A stretch of DNA of 64,000 bases from Prorocentrum cordatum (Eukaryota; Sar; Dinophyceae; Prorocentrales; Prorocentraceae). The stretch lies in NCBI GenBank assembly GCA_963575745.1, contig CAUYUJ010017882.1, forward strand, positions 424,895 through 488,894. The letters run 5' to 3'. Both the position numbers and the translations under genes were made by a program. The notes under the pieces are model-generated. The model searched no databases. It saw only the letters and a program-made list of their open reading frames with translations, and was not told the DNA's origin. Positions 1 to 10,439 of this stretch are shown piece by piece. Position 1 is the stretch's first letter, and every line of letters starts with the position of its first letter.

Positions 1-611
1 GTCCCCAGAGGCGGTGGTTGCGGCAGAGTCGTGTCGTGAGGACTTCGGCGCTGATTTCTGATCTGCGTGGATCGTTCTGAGTGCGCTCTGACCAGAATTT
101 TGGTGGGAACCCAGCCGTGTCACTGCACCGACCTTGCAGACGTGCTGGAGCGGATGTTTGCAGGAATCTCTGTAAATGCAAGACTCGAAAGCGGCGAGCG
201 AAAAACAAAGTTCATTTCACGTAGATTTGTTGTAGTCTTCATTCCTGGCCCAAAAAATCCACACAAAATTCGCTTCAAAGTCCGAAACGAAATTCTCCAG
301 GACAGTCTGGGCCCATCTCATTCCGAGCGAAATCCGCTCTGCGATGATGGCGCCATGAGCTGTGGCGACGAAGGCTCTCCAGGACAAGCAGCGGCATCGG
401 TGCGGGCTTCTCCCTTGACCGCCGCAGCAAACTCGGATACGACGCGTCCTGATTTTTTCCAAATCGAGTGCGCGGAAGTTCCGACCCTTTCCCCGGGGCC
501 GCTTTTTCATCCCAGATCGTTGTTCGATGGTCCCGAGGCCCAGCGAGGGCCCCCGAAAGCAGAAAGATGGCAAGACACCTCACGTTGTGTGTTGTGAGCA
601 TCTTGTTAGTC
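1..611. other. No recognisable gene
   Basis: Overlapping open frames occur on both strands, but none has a recognisable domain. They overlap one another and look like chance frames in GC-rich DNA. No repeat unit was recognised before the repeat copy that begins near 612. Confidence 0.4.
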
Positions 612-790
612 GGCGTTTCGACATTGGGCGGCAAGGAGGGGGGGAGGGGGGGTCTGGCTCCAGACCCTTGCTTAGTGCGACTGCTTGCAAGAGTGCGGCC
701 TCTGGGAGACTCCACCCGCTCGAAACAGGCACCAAACAGCAGCCAAGATCTACTCCAGGGGGGGGCCGCCCCGATCGGCAAAACAATGAC
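612..790 (+). repeat. Dispersed repeat family C, copy 1
   Basis: This segment of about 180 bp recurs, diverged, at 1685-1895 and 9955-10175. Shared landmarks in order are CGACATTGGGCGG followed by a G run, a CTTAGTGCGACTG block, a CTCGAAACAGGC block, CAAGATCTACTCCAGG, and CCGATCGGCAAAACA at the end. No coding potential or terminal repeats are evident. The family is unknown to me. Confidence 0.65.
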
Positions 791-1043
791 TAGAACAACG
801 ATCACGCTTTTGCCACGACGCGAGCATGTCTGGTGAAGAGTCTCCGCCGCGGACCTGTGGACAGTGCCCCTCCAGTAGTCGGAGGGCAGCGTCTGCGGGG
901 GGGGGGGGCGCCCCCATCGGCAAAACAATGGCTGAAAAAACGATCACGCTTTTGCCACGACGCGAGCATGTCTGGTGAAGAGTCCCCGCCGCGGACCTCT
1001 GGACAGCGTCCCTCCAGTAGTCGGAGGGCAGCGTCTGCCCCGC
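776..1043 (+). repeat. Tandem duplication, 142-bp unit, two copies
   Basis: Two head-to-tail copies are offset by 142 bp; CAAAACAATG occurs at 779 and 921. Both carry ATCACGCTTTTGCCACGACG and a GCGAGCATGTCTGGTGAAGAG block. Copies are nearly identical, so the duplication is recent. A GGGGGGGGGGCG run separates them. Confidence 0.8.
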
Positions 1044-1104
1044 GCCGGGCGGCTGGAGATCGGGTTTTGCTCCTGCGTCACACAGATCTACGGTGGAGGC
1101 CAGT

Positions 1105-1275
1105 CCACAATCAACCTTCCACAGGAAACCCAACCCTGAGACCCCAGGGCGTCCACTGATTTTGGGTGTGGGGAAGTCACGCCTTCCATCGCAAAACCCT
1201 CGAAACCCAAGAAACCCAGGGCACCCTGGAGGCAAGCAGGGTGCTTCTTGGCGTGAGCGCCCCCACTGTAACCTG
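1105..1275 (+). repeat. Dispersed repeat family B, copy 1
   Basis: This block of about 150-170 bp runs from an ACAGGAAACCCAACCCTGAG core through a TTTTGGGTGTGGGG stretch to CACTGTAACC. Related copies lie at 12405-12560 and 62365-62535. Its first half is embedded in the 139-bp tandem array at 10440-11100. It is non-coding as far as can be seen. Confidence 0.65.
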
Positions 1276-1684
1276 TTCGCGTTGGGCAGCCCGCGCGCGC
1301 GCCAATACTGCGTACCCCCTCGGACCTGCATAACCGACGAGGTGAACTTCTGTGGGAGGCCGAGGAACACTGAACCCCTTCCAACCCCAAAGCGTTCCCT
1401 GCCTGGACGCCCCGGCTGTGTGCAGGCCGACCGGGCCCGCTCATCAACAGCATAGCTTCTCCGGCCACCCGCGCCCTCACCTCGGTATGGTGCCGAGCGG
1501 CCTTCTTGTGGAAAACAGACGGTGCCGATGACGCTACTCCCCGGACCTCTCCTGGGGTGCGTTCTGACCAGGATCTCGAAGCGAATCCAGAGGTGGCGAC
1601 GAGGGCATCCAAGGAGGCCCACAAAGGGGAAAACGGGCGAAGCGTAGCGGTGTTGGGTACCTTTTCTTCCTCGTGAGCGTTCTT

Positions 1685-1895
1685 TGTTCGGCGTTTCGAC
1701 ATTGGGCGGAAGGGGGGGGGGAGGGGGTGTGTTTGGCTCCGACCCTATCCTTAGTGCGACTGTTTGCAGCCCTGGGTCATATGAGGGGAGACTCCACATG
1801 CTCGAAACAGGCGCCCAAAAACAGCCAAGATCTACTCCAGGGAGCGGGACGGGAGGGGGGGGTACGAGGGCCCGCGCCGATCGGCAAAACAGTGA
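1685..1895 (+). repeat. Dispersed repeat family C, copy 2
   Basis: Second copy of the 612-790 family with the same order of landmarks, ending at CCGATCGGCAAAACAG. It has an extra CATATGAGGGG stretch in its middle. Confidence 0.65.
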
Positions 1896-2099
1896 ATCAA
1901 AAACACCTCTGACTTCTCCGCAGGAGCAGGAGAGCCGCTCTTCGGGAACGGCCAAGAGGGGGGTGTCCAAGAAGGGGGGGTGCGAATCATGACCGGCGGC
2001 ATGTGCGCGGCCCAGCGGGGGGGCCAGGGACGTAATGAAATAAGAAGAGGCACCAGAACATCTGGGAATATCATGGCCCCCGCCATGACATCCACCCCC

Positions 2100-2395
2100 C
2101 CCTTAGTCATCACCCCCCTCTCTGCCGCCCCCGAGTTTCTGCCCCTCCTGCTTCTGCAGCCAGGCCGCGGTCGGACCCCAGCACCAGCAACAAAAAGCGT
2201 CTCCTGCTGCCCCCGCGGCCGCGGCATCGCCCCCGCGGCCGCGGCGGCGGCGCGCGGCGGCGCCGCGGGCCGCCCCGCGCGCTGCCGCAGGCGCGCGCGC
2301 GCGCGCCGCTCGCGGGCCGCGCGGCTCTCGGCGCGTGCGGCTCGGGGGGGGCCCGGGGGCCGGCGAGGGGCAGGCCTCCGAGGGGAGACGGCGCC
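2100..2395. other. Extremely GC-rich island
   Basis: This is one of the most GC-rich stretches in the window. It has many CCGCGG and GGCGGC blocks and an alternating (GC)n run near 2290-2305 that could favour Z-DNA. No gene is supported on either strand. It could be a CpG-type regulatory region, but nothing beyond composition supports that. Confidence 0.4.
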
Positions 2396-2940
2396 ATACA
2401 TCAAGGGGCCCAAGCTTAGCTTAGCTCAGCTTTTGGGCGCAGGAGCCCATCAGGGAGCAAATGGTACAAATCTGTCGTACCAATCTGGTTCCCCTGAGCT
2501 GTGATATGTGCGCATGCGTAGCCGTCTGGGCCCAGAGCGCTCAGCGAGCGAGGCCCCTTGCAGGTTTCGCAAAGTCCTGCAGGGCCAATTCATTGCGAAG
2601 TTGGAAAGCATTACATTCATCACATCGTCGTCGACGCCATAAATCAAGGGGCCCAAGGACCCACAATCAAGGGGCCCAAGGACACACCTAAATCAAGACG
2701 CCAAATCACAGGATTCCCCATATTTCCACATATTTTCGGGGTTGTTGTCTGCCCCTCCACCTCCCACATTCTCCCATATGTTCTGGGGATCGACAAGGAC
2801 ACACAGTCAAGGGGCCCAAGGGCACACATGTATTTTCTGAGTTGTTGTCTGCCCCCCCACCTCCCATATTCTCCCATATGTTCTGGGAATCGACGATTCA
2901 TGGTGTCTGTGTGCTTTCTTCCCTCCTGAAGAGAAGACGC
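2396..2940 (+). repeat. Dispersed repeat family D with TCAAGGGGCCCAAG repeats
   Basis: TCAAGGGGCCCAAG recurs at about 2399, 2643, 2668 and 2807. Between and after these lie two tandem copies of family D, defined by GTTGTCTGCCCC, TTCTCCCATATGTTCTGGG and an ATCGACRA core. The second copy ends in a pyrimidine-rich GTGTGCTTTCTTCCCTCCTG. Other family D copies are at 19316-19465, 25018-25180 and 61175-61310. Confidence 0.65.
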
Positions 2941-3136
2941 CATGAAAGCACAAGTGTTCGGCGCTCCGCGGGGACTTCTTGGTTCTCCCCGGCGCGCGGA
3001 GGCTCGCGCCAGGGGCGGCCTCGCGGGCGCCGCCGAGGCGGGCCCAGCGCGGCTCCACGACATCCGCGCAGAGCGCCAGAAGTTCATGTTGATAGCGTTT
3101 TTTCTTCTTCCAGGGAAGGAACTCTGGAAGCTCCTG

Positions 3137-3241
3137 GCCCGGCGAAGCCAGCGCCGGCGAAACCAGGCGCCGGCGAAACCAGCCGCCGGCGAAACCGGCG
3201 GGGCGAAACCAGCGCTGGCGAAACCAGCGCCGGCGAAACCG
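3137..3241 (+). repeat. 15-bp minisatellite
   Basis: About seven or eight imperfect repeats of GCCGGCGAAACCAGC occur in tandem. The unit length keeps frames open on the plus strand (PAKPAP-like peptide), but there is no other sign of a gene. Confidence 0.8.
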
Positions 3242-3888
3242 GCTTATTCCCCATTCGTCTCCCCCACCTCATCCCCCCTTCCACACCCGTCAATTAACAA
3301 GTGGCAAAGAGTCAGAACATATCTGAGGAGATGTCGAAAGCTCGCAGACAAAGTGACATGCCTGCGAATATCGGCAAATGCTCCTGCGAAGGACAAGAGC
3401 CCATACGAGCTCCCGAACACTCCAGCAAGCTCCCAAATACTCCAAGACTCTCCTCATCAACTCCTCGAACACAACTCTACTGGATTCGAAACAAACTGTG
3501 CGACATCTGCCACGAGACCACAGCACTGCTTATTTTCAGCGTCCAGATGGTGAACATTCGTGGACAATAAGACCGACTGAGCGCAAAGAGCTGAAGAGAC
3601 AAAGCACATCACATGAGCATACACTGTTGAACATCCTCGCGGATTTGTTTAGTCGGCACTACACCCCCCGGCGGCGACTCCAACGCCGCCCCTGAAGCGC
3701 TCTGCGGGGGGAGGGGGGGGCCGCGCAGTCTGGAGCAGTCCGCGCGGACCTCCGAAACGTGTGCTAGTGATGCCTCCTGCTCTTCGAGCGATGGTCGCCC
3801 TTTCTTTTGAGCGGCTAGTAGGTTTCCACCTTGGAGCAGTCATTCTGGCGTCAGGCAGCCACTGCAGCGCGCGCCGGCTCTGGAGCGG

Positions 3889-5708
3889 GAGCAGTGCTAG
3901 GTCGGGCGTGCCCTCCTACAGGAGGACTCTGAACGAGAAATGAAGATAGCAAAGAAATGCTCAAACAATGCTCAAACAATGGTCCCCTGACGATTTCTTC
4001 CCAACCATCCTGTAGTGTTGGGTCCTCGTTTTGAGGAGACGGTCCCCGCGTTCCTCTTCCTTTTTCCCTCCTCCCCCTCCTCCCCCTCCTCCTCCCTCCC
4101 TGCGCTTCACCCACCCAGTACGGCGCTTCGTGGCCCCATAGGGAGCTCCACCGAAGACCCCAGTGGCACCGCCCGCATGCGTCAGCCACCAACCAGCACA
4201 GCGCTTCGTGGCCCCATAGGGGGCTCCACCGGCCCCAGTGGCACCGCCCGCATGCCTCAGCCACCACCCAGTACAGCGCTTCGTGGCCCCACAGGGAGCT
4301 CCACCGAAGGTCCCAGTAGGACCGCCCGCATGCGTCAGCCACCAACACAACAAGCACAGCGCTTCGTGGCCCCACAGGGAACTCCACCGAAGGCGCCAGA
4401 GTCACCACCCAGTACAGCGCTTCGTGGCCTCGCAGGGGGCTCCACCGAAGGTGCCAGTAGGCCCGCATGCGTCAGCCACCAACAAGCACAGCGCTTCGTG
4501 GCCCTATAGGGAACTCCACCGAAGGCGCCAGTGGCACCGCCCGCATGCGTCAGCCACCACCCAGTACAGCGCTTCGTGGCCTCACAGGGGGCTCCACCGA
4601 AGGTGCCAGTGGGACCGCCCGCATGCCTCAGCCACCATCCAGTACAGCGCTTCGTGGCCCCATAGGGGGCTCCACCGATGGCCCCAGTGGCACCGCCCGC
4701 ATGCCTCAGCCACCATCCAGTACACCGTTTCGTGGGCCCTATAGCGAGCTCCACTGAAGGCCCCAGTGGCACCGCCCGCATGCGTCAGCCACCACCCAGT
4801 ACAGCGTTCCGTGGCCCCACAGGGGGCTCCACCGAAGGCCCCAAAAGCACCGCCCGCATGTGTCAGCCACCACCCAGTACAGCGCTCCGTGGCCCCACAG
4901 GGAGCTTCACTGAAGCCCCCAGTGGGACATCCCGCATGCATCAGCCACCACCCAGTACAGCCTTTCGTGGCCCCGTAGGGAGCTCTAATGGCACCGCCCG
5001 CATGCGTCGTCCACCACCCATTAACGCATTTCGCGGCCTCATTGGTTGGGGGCTCCACCATGCCCCACTGGCACCGCCCGCATGCGCCCCCCCCACCCGG
5101 TACAGCGTTTCGTGGCCTCACAAGGAGCTCCACTGGTCCGCCCGCATGTGACCCCCCCCACCCGGTACAGCGTTCTGTGGGCCCATAGGGAGCTCCACCG
5201 AAAGCCCCAGAAGCACCGCCCGCATGCGTCCCCCCTCCCGGTACAGCGTTTCGTGGACCCATAGGGAGCTCCACCGAAGGCGCCAGTGGCACCGCCCGCA
5301 TGCGTCGGCCAATATCCAAAACAGCGTGTTGTGGCCCCGTAGGGAGCTCCACAGAAAAACCTCAGTGGCACCGCCCGCACGCGTCTCCCCCAACCAGTGC
5401 AGCGCTTCGTGGCCCCATAGGGAGCTCCAGCGAGGGGCACCGCCCGCATGCGTCAGTCACCACCCAGTATTGCGTTTCGTGGCCCATAGAGAGCCCCACC
5501 GAAGTCCACAACGGTACCGCCCGCATGCGTCTCGCCCACCCATTACGGCACATCCCTCACGCGAATCGTGGCCCCATAGGGAGCTCCAGCGAAAGCGGCA
5601 CCCACAACGCGTTACTCTCAACTGCATATCGTTGAGTCCTTCGCCAGGATAACTGACTATTTGTGAATATTCCTCGTGTAGACGGACAGGCCCGACTTAG
5701 GAGCAGTG
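3889..5708. mobile_element. Composite TIR element with perfect 8-bp target duplication
   Basis: The left end CTAGGTCGGGC (3897-3907) and right end GCCCGACTTAG (5690-5700) are inverted repeats. The element is bounded by a perfect 8-bp direct repeat GAGCAGTG at 3889-3896 and 5701-5708. Sequence inside both ends matches the short TIR elements at 8730, 10204, 24235, 25315, 37271 and 62002: a CCTCCTACAGGAGG-type hairpin and a central GTCCCCTGAC. The middle, 4015-5635, is replaced by a 78-bp satellite array, so this copy is 1.8 kb instead of about 0.2 kb. No transposase is encoded. Being bounded by one target duplication, the array either moved with the element or grew inside it after insertion. 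Confidence 0.85.
4117..5590 (+). repeat. 78-bp satellite array (about 20 units)
   Basis: Units are marked by GCGCTTCGTGGCCCCA and by CCGCCCGCATGCGTCAGCCA. Spacings between successive unit starts are mostly 78 bp (4491, 4569, 4647, 4725, 4804, 4882, 4960), with some shorter or longer. Seventy-eight is 26 codons, so several frames stay open and give repetitive peptides (for example GATKRCTGWWLTHAGG on the minus strand). Frames are open on both strands, with no start context or domain, so a protein is not claimed. Two outlying units in inverse orientation sit at 28487-28625. Confidence 0.9.
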
Positions 5709-5875
5709 GCGGGCGGCGCAGCGGGCGAGGGCACAGGGAGGTGCTGGAGCATCGGAGGAGCAAACACGCAGAGACCCTACACTCGTCCCCCGCAGCCTGG
5801 GAGGAGCGTGGGCTCGCCGACCAGCATGAGGTGGATGGAACAAAGAGTGGCTGATAAGAAGGTCTTAGCGTCCAG

Positions 5876-6070
5876 AGAGAGAGAGAGAGAGAGACCAAAA
5901 ACAACATAGATAACGTAAACACATAAAACACGACGACACGAAAGAGAGACAAAGAAAGATAACACGAGAGAGAGAGAGAGATAACGAGAGAGAGAGAGAG
6001 AGGAAAAAAAAAAAAAAAAAGAGAACGAGAGAGAAAGAGAGAGGGATAGAGAGAGAGAGAGAGAGAGAAC
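5876..6070 (+). repeat. (GA)n microsatellite
   Basis: GAGAGA runs are interrupted by an A17-type run near 6004-6021. Just outside the composite TIR element. Confidence 0.9.
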
Positions 6071-7300
6071 ACACCGACAATTCAACTGGACACGCCAGGG
6101 CTAGATGCGTCCTAACCTACATCGGAACGAAGAGAAGGCGGAACCACCACCAGCTGGAGGAGCCAAGGGAGACCCTGCCGCGGCTGCTGCGGTCCCCCGT
6201 TCCGCTGCGTCCAGCTCGAGACTTCCAGCTCGGGAGGCACCGTAGACCTCCCCGCTGGCAGTGGGGCCGCACGCGGATTTGGCGCACGGGCGCCAGATCC
6301 ACGGATCGGGGGAAAGCCCCCCGAAACAGGGAGCAAACGCTTGATTTGCCATGGAAGCGGGGCCCGTCGCTGACACACGCGCCGTAACGGGCGATGCAAG
6401 GATCCCAATCCCCGACTTTTGGGGGTTTCGACTGGACCAGACATTGCGGGCCAAACCCTGAGATAATATATGGTGGGGCGTCCATCCTCGATACGGGTGC
6501 GTCTGAATAGCTCCCTGAGTGTGGCATGCCATTTTTCTGAACGGCCAAACCTTTCCGGCGGGATTCGGGGATTCGGGGAGATGAATCGCCTGCGACGCCC
6601 TGATCTATGCCCATCGCGGAGGAACACAACAACCACAGAAACACACACACAGGGAACTGCAGGGCGAGCCGACCGTGCCAAACCGCCGACGCGATCGTGA
6701 CACGAACAGACAGAGCAGCGGAGGAAGTGAGGGATGAAAAAAACGACCCTACCCTGCGTTACAAGTGCGTGGTCTGTAAACCTCCTGGGAACCCCCCAAA
6801 GCCTAGAGCCGCCAGGACGCGGCACATCACGCAGGGTTTACCCTGTCAGCCCACAGGAGTTTCAGAGCACAGCGCCTCGTAAACCAGGGTAGGGGCGTTT
6901 TTGCTGCCCTTGAGGAAGGGACGGCGAGGCCTCGGGCTGCGGACCGACCGCCCCCCCCCAAGCAGCCCACCGCTGGCCTCGACGGGCCACCCGGGCAGCC
7001 CCCCAGCGGACCTCGCCGGGCCCCCCGCCGCGCAGCCCAGGGCGGCCTCGGCACCCCGCCGCAGCCTCGGGGGCGTCGCCCCTGGGAAGCCGAGGTGCCG
7101 AGACCGCCCCGGGCTGCTCGGGGGGGCCTGTCGAGTCCAGCGTGGGCTACACCCTGCGAAATGCTTAAGAAATCATGGGTTAAGAAATTCATAGTCTCAG
7201 AATTTGGATAAAAACGCTAAATTTCTACTAAATTTTTGGGATTTACATTGAAACAGTAAGAATAATCGAGAATCTGGCCGAAACCTTCCGTTTTCTCAAG
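6071..7300. other. No recognisable gene
   Basis: Open frames here overlap on both strands and show no domain. The segment 6900-7150 is a GC-rich stretch sharing GGTGCCGAGACCGCCCCGGG with 19270-19295. It is followed at 7150-7300 by an unusually AT-rich stretch. Confidence 0.35.
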
Positions 7301-7850
7301 AATCGCCTAGGGTGTACCTGGGGGGGCAGTCTGGGCGCAGCCCGAAGCCATCCTGGGTCGCGGCGCGATCAGAGATGGAACCTCCGGCCGCGCAGGAGAG
7401 CTGGTGAACAGAGGCGGCGCGCTGCCGGAAAGATCCGCCCTTCCCCGCCCAATCAACCCTCAGTTGGCGACGACTGGCGAATTCCCTCGCATGGCCCACG
7501 TGAGTGTGCCCCGAACGGGATTGCCTTCTTGCCTTGCACAGCTGTGTTCTAGAGCTCGGAGCCCTTTGTTCCCGCCACATCGATGTATGTTTAATCGCTG
7601 GACAACCACGGGACCCCACTGCGGCAACCGCAATATAACACCACATGACATCCACAGAACAACCGTACTGGAAATATGCACGGGACAATCTCTGCGATCT
7701 AAATCTTCCAACTACTCAGCTGCGTTCACCCGTCTACCGTTAAATGCTTATTTGATCCCGCGTACGTGTTATCACTGACTTAACTTGCTAGCATCTCCAC
7801 TCCGCCTGAAACTTATGATGTGCCTGGGGACAGATCTAACTATCTAGCGT
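7300..7850. other. No recognisable gene
   Basis: Less GC-rich than its surroundings, with short frames on both strands. No domain, repeat family or RNA gene was recognised. Confidence 0.35.
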
Positions 7851-7851
7851 T

Positions 7852-8497
7852 GTGGATGCCATGACAGTGGACACTCTAACAATCCCATCATTGAATTAAA
7901 CATGCGTGTGACATGTGTAACACATCTTCTAAAATGTTTCAAACACGCTTTTAACACATTTGAAACATGTGTGAAACACGGTTTAGACCTCGGGAAATCA
8001 TTTGGCAGCATGCTGCCTCTCCTCTGATCGACTCCCACAAGTCTAGCGATCTCACTGTCGACCCACCCGCAGTCTCGCCCACAAGGCCACCTGTATCAGC
8101 CGCGGGGCAACCACGACCACGAGGCAACCGCATGAGCCGAAGGGGGGGGGCACTGGCCCCAAGGGCGGAGGGGAACATCGACCCGGACACGACGACTCGT
8201 CGCCTATCGGTCGGCGACGTATCCCCGACAGCCAGGGCACATGAGGCCCAATGGGCGACGAGAGAGCGTTGTGGATGCCACGACAGTGGACACCAGAACA
8301 GTCCGATCATTGAATTCAGTATGTGCTTCAAATGTAGGACACTGTTCTGAGCATGTTTTCAACTTGTTTTTACATGCTCAAAACATGTGTTTAACATGTT
8401 TTGGACATCTGGAACTTATTTGGCAACATGCTTCCTCTCCATTGACCGTCCTCCACGAAGCCAGGGCACATGAGGCCCAATCGGCGACAGGAGAGCG
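7852..8497 (+). repeat. Direct repeat pair of about 200 bp, AT-rich
   Basis: A block starting GCGTTGTGGATGCCA and ending in a GGCARCATGCTKCCTCTCC stretch occurs at about 7852-8045 and again at 8267-8460. Both are rich in ACATGT and AACATGTT palindromes. The second copy is itself flanked by direct repeats of GGGCACATGAGGCCCAAT at 8236 and 8464, as if that stretch were duplicated separately. Confidence 0.65.
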
Positions 8498-8720
8498 ATG
8501 CAGGGTAAGCTTCCCCCCGCTCATCCTGTCGCCGCGACTGGCATCCGCACGACGCAACTGCGCAGAACGCACGCTTTCGCAGGTCCGCGGGGGTGTCTCG
8601 GGTCGGCGCGGGCGCCCCTCCCCTCCCCCCGGCGCGCGAAGCTCGCGCAGGGAGGCGTCGGAAGTAAAGGGCTCCGATGATGATGCCGGCTGGCAGCAGA
8701 AGGACGAGCACGGAACATAA

Positions 8721-8896
8721 CGACTAACATTAGGTCGGGCATGCCCTCCTGCAGGCTGGTTTTAGACGGAAAAGAAAGAGTACCAAACAAATACCCAACA
8801 TGTATCGAACATGTCAGGAAAAATCGTCCCCTGACTATGTTTTACTATGTTCGAATTTTCCTCCTGTAGAAGGACACGCCCGACTTACGACTAACA
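8721..8896. mobile_element. Short TIR element, 8-9 bp target duplication
   Basis: Ends are TTAGGTCGGGC (8730-8740) and GCCCGACTTAC (8878-8888). The flanking direct repeat GACTAACA is perfect at 8722-8729 and 8889-8896; a ninth base, C, also matches. Each end carries a second, nested palindrome (CCTCCTGCAGG on the left). It is about 159 bp and non-coding, hence non-autonomous. Confidence 0.85.
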
Positions 8897-8977
8897 AAAC
8901 ATGTGGCAGGACTGGGGGCCCGCTGCGCCGAAAACCCCGCAGGGCCCTTCGCAAGCTTCGTCCTGTGTTGGGGCACG

Positions 8978-9340
8978 CGCTAGCATCAGGTCGGGCATGT
9001 CCCCCTACAGGTGGACTTGGGACGAGAAATCAAGCATCCCCCAAAAAGAATCAAAAGATGCAGACAATATTCATGTCCATATCCAGTGCCTTTTGGACTT
9101 TTTTTGTAAGCGGCGCCACAAGGCCGAGGCGCACTGGATATGCATAAAAATCAAGCCTCTAGGGGGCAGATTTATCCATATCCAGTGCGCCTCGGGTTTC
9201 TTGGGAAGGGAGCCCGAAACTCCATACGTACTGCAGTGGATATAGGCAGAAGCTTTGCCCGCAAGAAGAGATGCTCAAAAAATCGTCCCCGCGCTATTGT
9301 TCTACTACTTTTGCACATTCCTCGCGGGACTTGCGGATCT
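8978..9340. mobile_element. TIR element copy missing its right end, with palindromic insert
   Basis: The left end TCAGGTCGGGC is at 8986-8996, followed by the usual TGTCCCCCTACAGG. The interior resembles the family until about 9070 and again at 9268-9330 (ATGCTCAAAAAATCGTCCCC). The right TIR is absent: sequence jumps to GGGACTTGCGGATC, which also lies just outside the intact copy at 10204-10404. The left flanks of the two copies match too, so they are duplicates of one locus. The insert (about 9075-9240) contains a perfect 19-bp inverted repeat (9124-9142 and 9177-9195). Confidence 0.7.
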
Positions 9341-9344
9341 TGGT

Positions 9345-9420
9345 AGTCCCCAAACGTGGTGGTGACAACACCTGGCGGTGAGTCTCGGGCGATTTGTTGT
9401 CACCACCCGGTTTGGGGACT
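9345..9420. repeat. Long inverted repeat, 26-bp arms
   Basis: Arms at 9345-9370 (AGTCCCCAAACG...) and 9395-9420 (...GGTTTGGGGACT) match at 24 of 26 positions around a 24-nt loop. Related GGTGGTGAC and GTCACCACC pieces continue to about 9555, so it may be part of a larger decayed palindromic element. No coding sequence recognised. Confidence 0.75.
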
Positions 9421-9802
9421 CGTGCGGTTTTCCGAGGATGTCCCGGACACTGGTGGGTCCAGGAGTCACACAACCCGGTGGTGACCCCGCGTCCCCAAAC
9501 CCAGCGGTGACCTTTTTGGGGATTCCATGTCGCCACCTGGTATCTCACCACCCGGTCTGGGGGTTCCCAAGGATCCTTGGGGCCTGGCGCGAGGGCGCCG
9601 GACCCCTGGGGTCCGGGAGCGCACCCCCCTGGGCGAGCGCGGTTTCTCACGCGGCGTCTCCACGGCTCGCCGTCGCTCGGACGTCCATTCCCTATGTGTT
9701 TTGTCGGCTTCGTGCGTGGCTTTTTTGCCAAATGATCAAAGGATGCTCCTCGATTGCCCCCCACCGAGGAAAACATGCACACGTCCGAGCGATGCCAAGA
9801 CA

Positions 9803-9954
9803 CGTTGAAACATATCCCCATCCCTATGTTTGACAGCACCTCACCTCGATGCCGATCATAAGGATTCCCTCAGTTTCTGAGGGCCTGTCCCTAAGCTGGT
9901 CCTCGCTGTTTGCTCGCCCATCTCAGGGATAGGGATAAGTTCGAGGCTGGTTAA
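9803..9954 (-). mobile_element. Second TIR family, decayed copy
   Basis: The right end GGGATAGGGATAAGTTCGAGG...GGTTAA and left end GAAACATATCCCCATCCCTA match the well-preserved element at 52324-52480. The internal GATGCC-ATC-GGATTCCCT order shows it lies in inverse orientation to that copy. The left tip is lost. Confidence 0.6.
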
Positions 9955-10175
9955 CTCGGCGTCTCGACGGTGGGTGGGAGGGAGGGGGGAGGGGGTGGGG
10001 TCCAGCTCCGGACCTCTGCTTCCTGGTGTCCGTTCGTGGCAGGGCGGCGTCCAGTCTGGGGGGAGCCTCCGCCTGCTCGAGGCGGGCGCCCAGGCAGCCA
10101 AGGTCCGCTCCGCGGGCGATGGGAAGGGGGGGGGGTGCGAGGGCCTGCGCCGATCGGCGACACAGTGAAGAACAG
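9955..10175 (+). repeat. Dispersed repeat family C, copy 3
   Basis: Diverged third copy of the 612-790 family, ending at CCGATCGGCGACACAG. The G-rich runs are longer here. It abuts the TIR element that begins at 10204. Confidence 0.6.
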
Positions 10176-10195
10176 CAGCGATCACTTGGGGCACA

Positions 10196-10412
10196 CGCCA
10201 GCATCAGGTCGGGCCTGTCCCCCTACAGGGGAATTTTCGACGAAAAATGAATAATACCAGAAAAATACCCCAAAAAGGCCAAAACATAACCCAAAAATGG
10301 TCCCCAGGCTATTGTTGGACGACTTCTGGATTGTTTTGGGGGTATTTTTTAAGTTTTTTCTTTTCGTCGACAACCCTCCTGTATGGGGGACACGCCCGAC
10401 CTAACGCTGGCA
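10196..10412. mobile_element. Short TIR element
   Basis: Ends are TCAGGTCGGGC (10204-10214) and GCCCGACCTAA (10394-10404). Flanks CGCCAGCA and CGCTGGCA match at 6 of 8 positions, consistent with an aged 8-bp target duplication. It has nested terminal hairpins (TCCCCCTACAGGGGA; TTTTCGACGAAAA) and a central GGTCCCCAGGCTAT. It is 201 bp and non-coding. Confidence 0.8.
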
Positions 10413-10439
10413 TGGACTTGCGGATCCCTCGGGCCTCCA

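Noticed and set aside
2100-2395. CpG-island promoter
   Set aside because: Supported by composition only, with no adjacent gene and no recognisable core elements.
4117-5590. CRISPR array or repeat protein gene
   Set aside because: Units are contiguous with no unique spacers, the organism is eukaryotic, and the array lies inside a TIR element. Frames are open on both strands only because the unit is 26 codons long.
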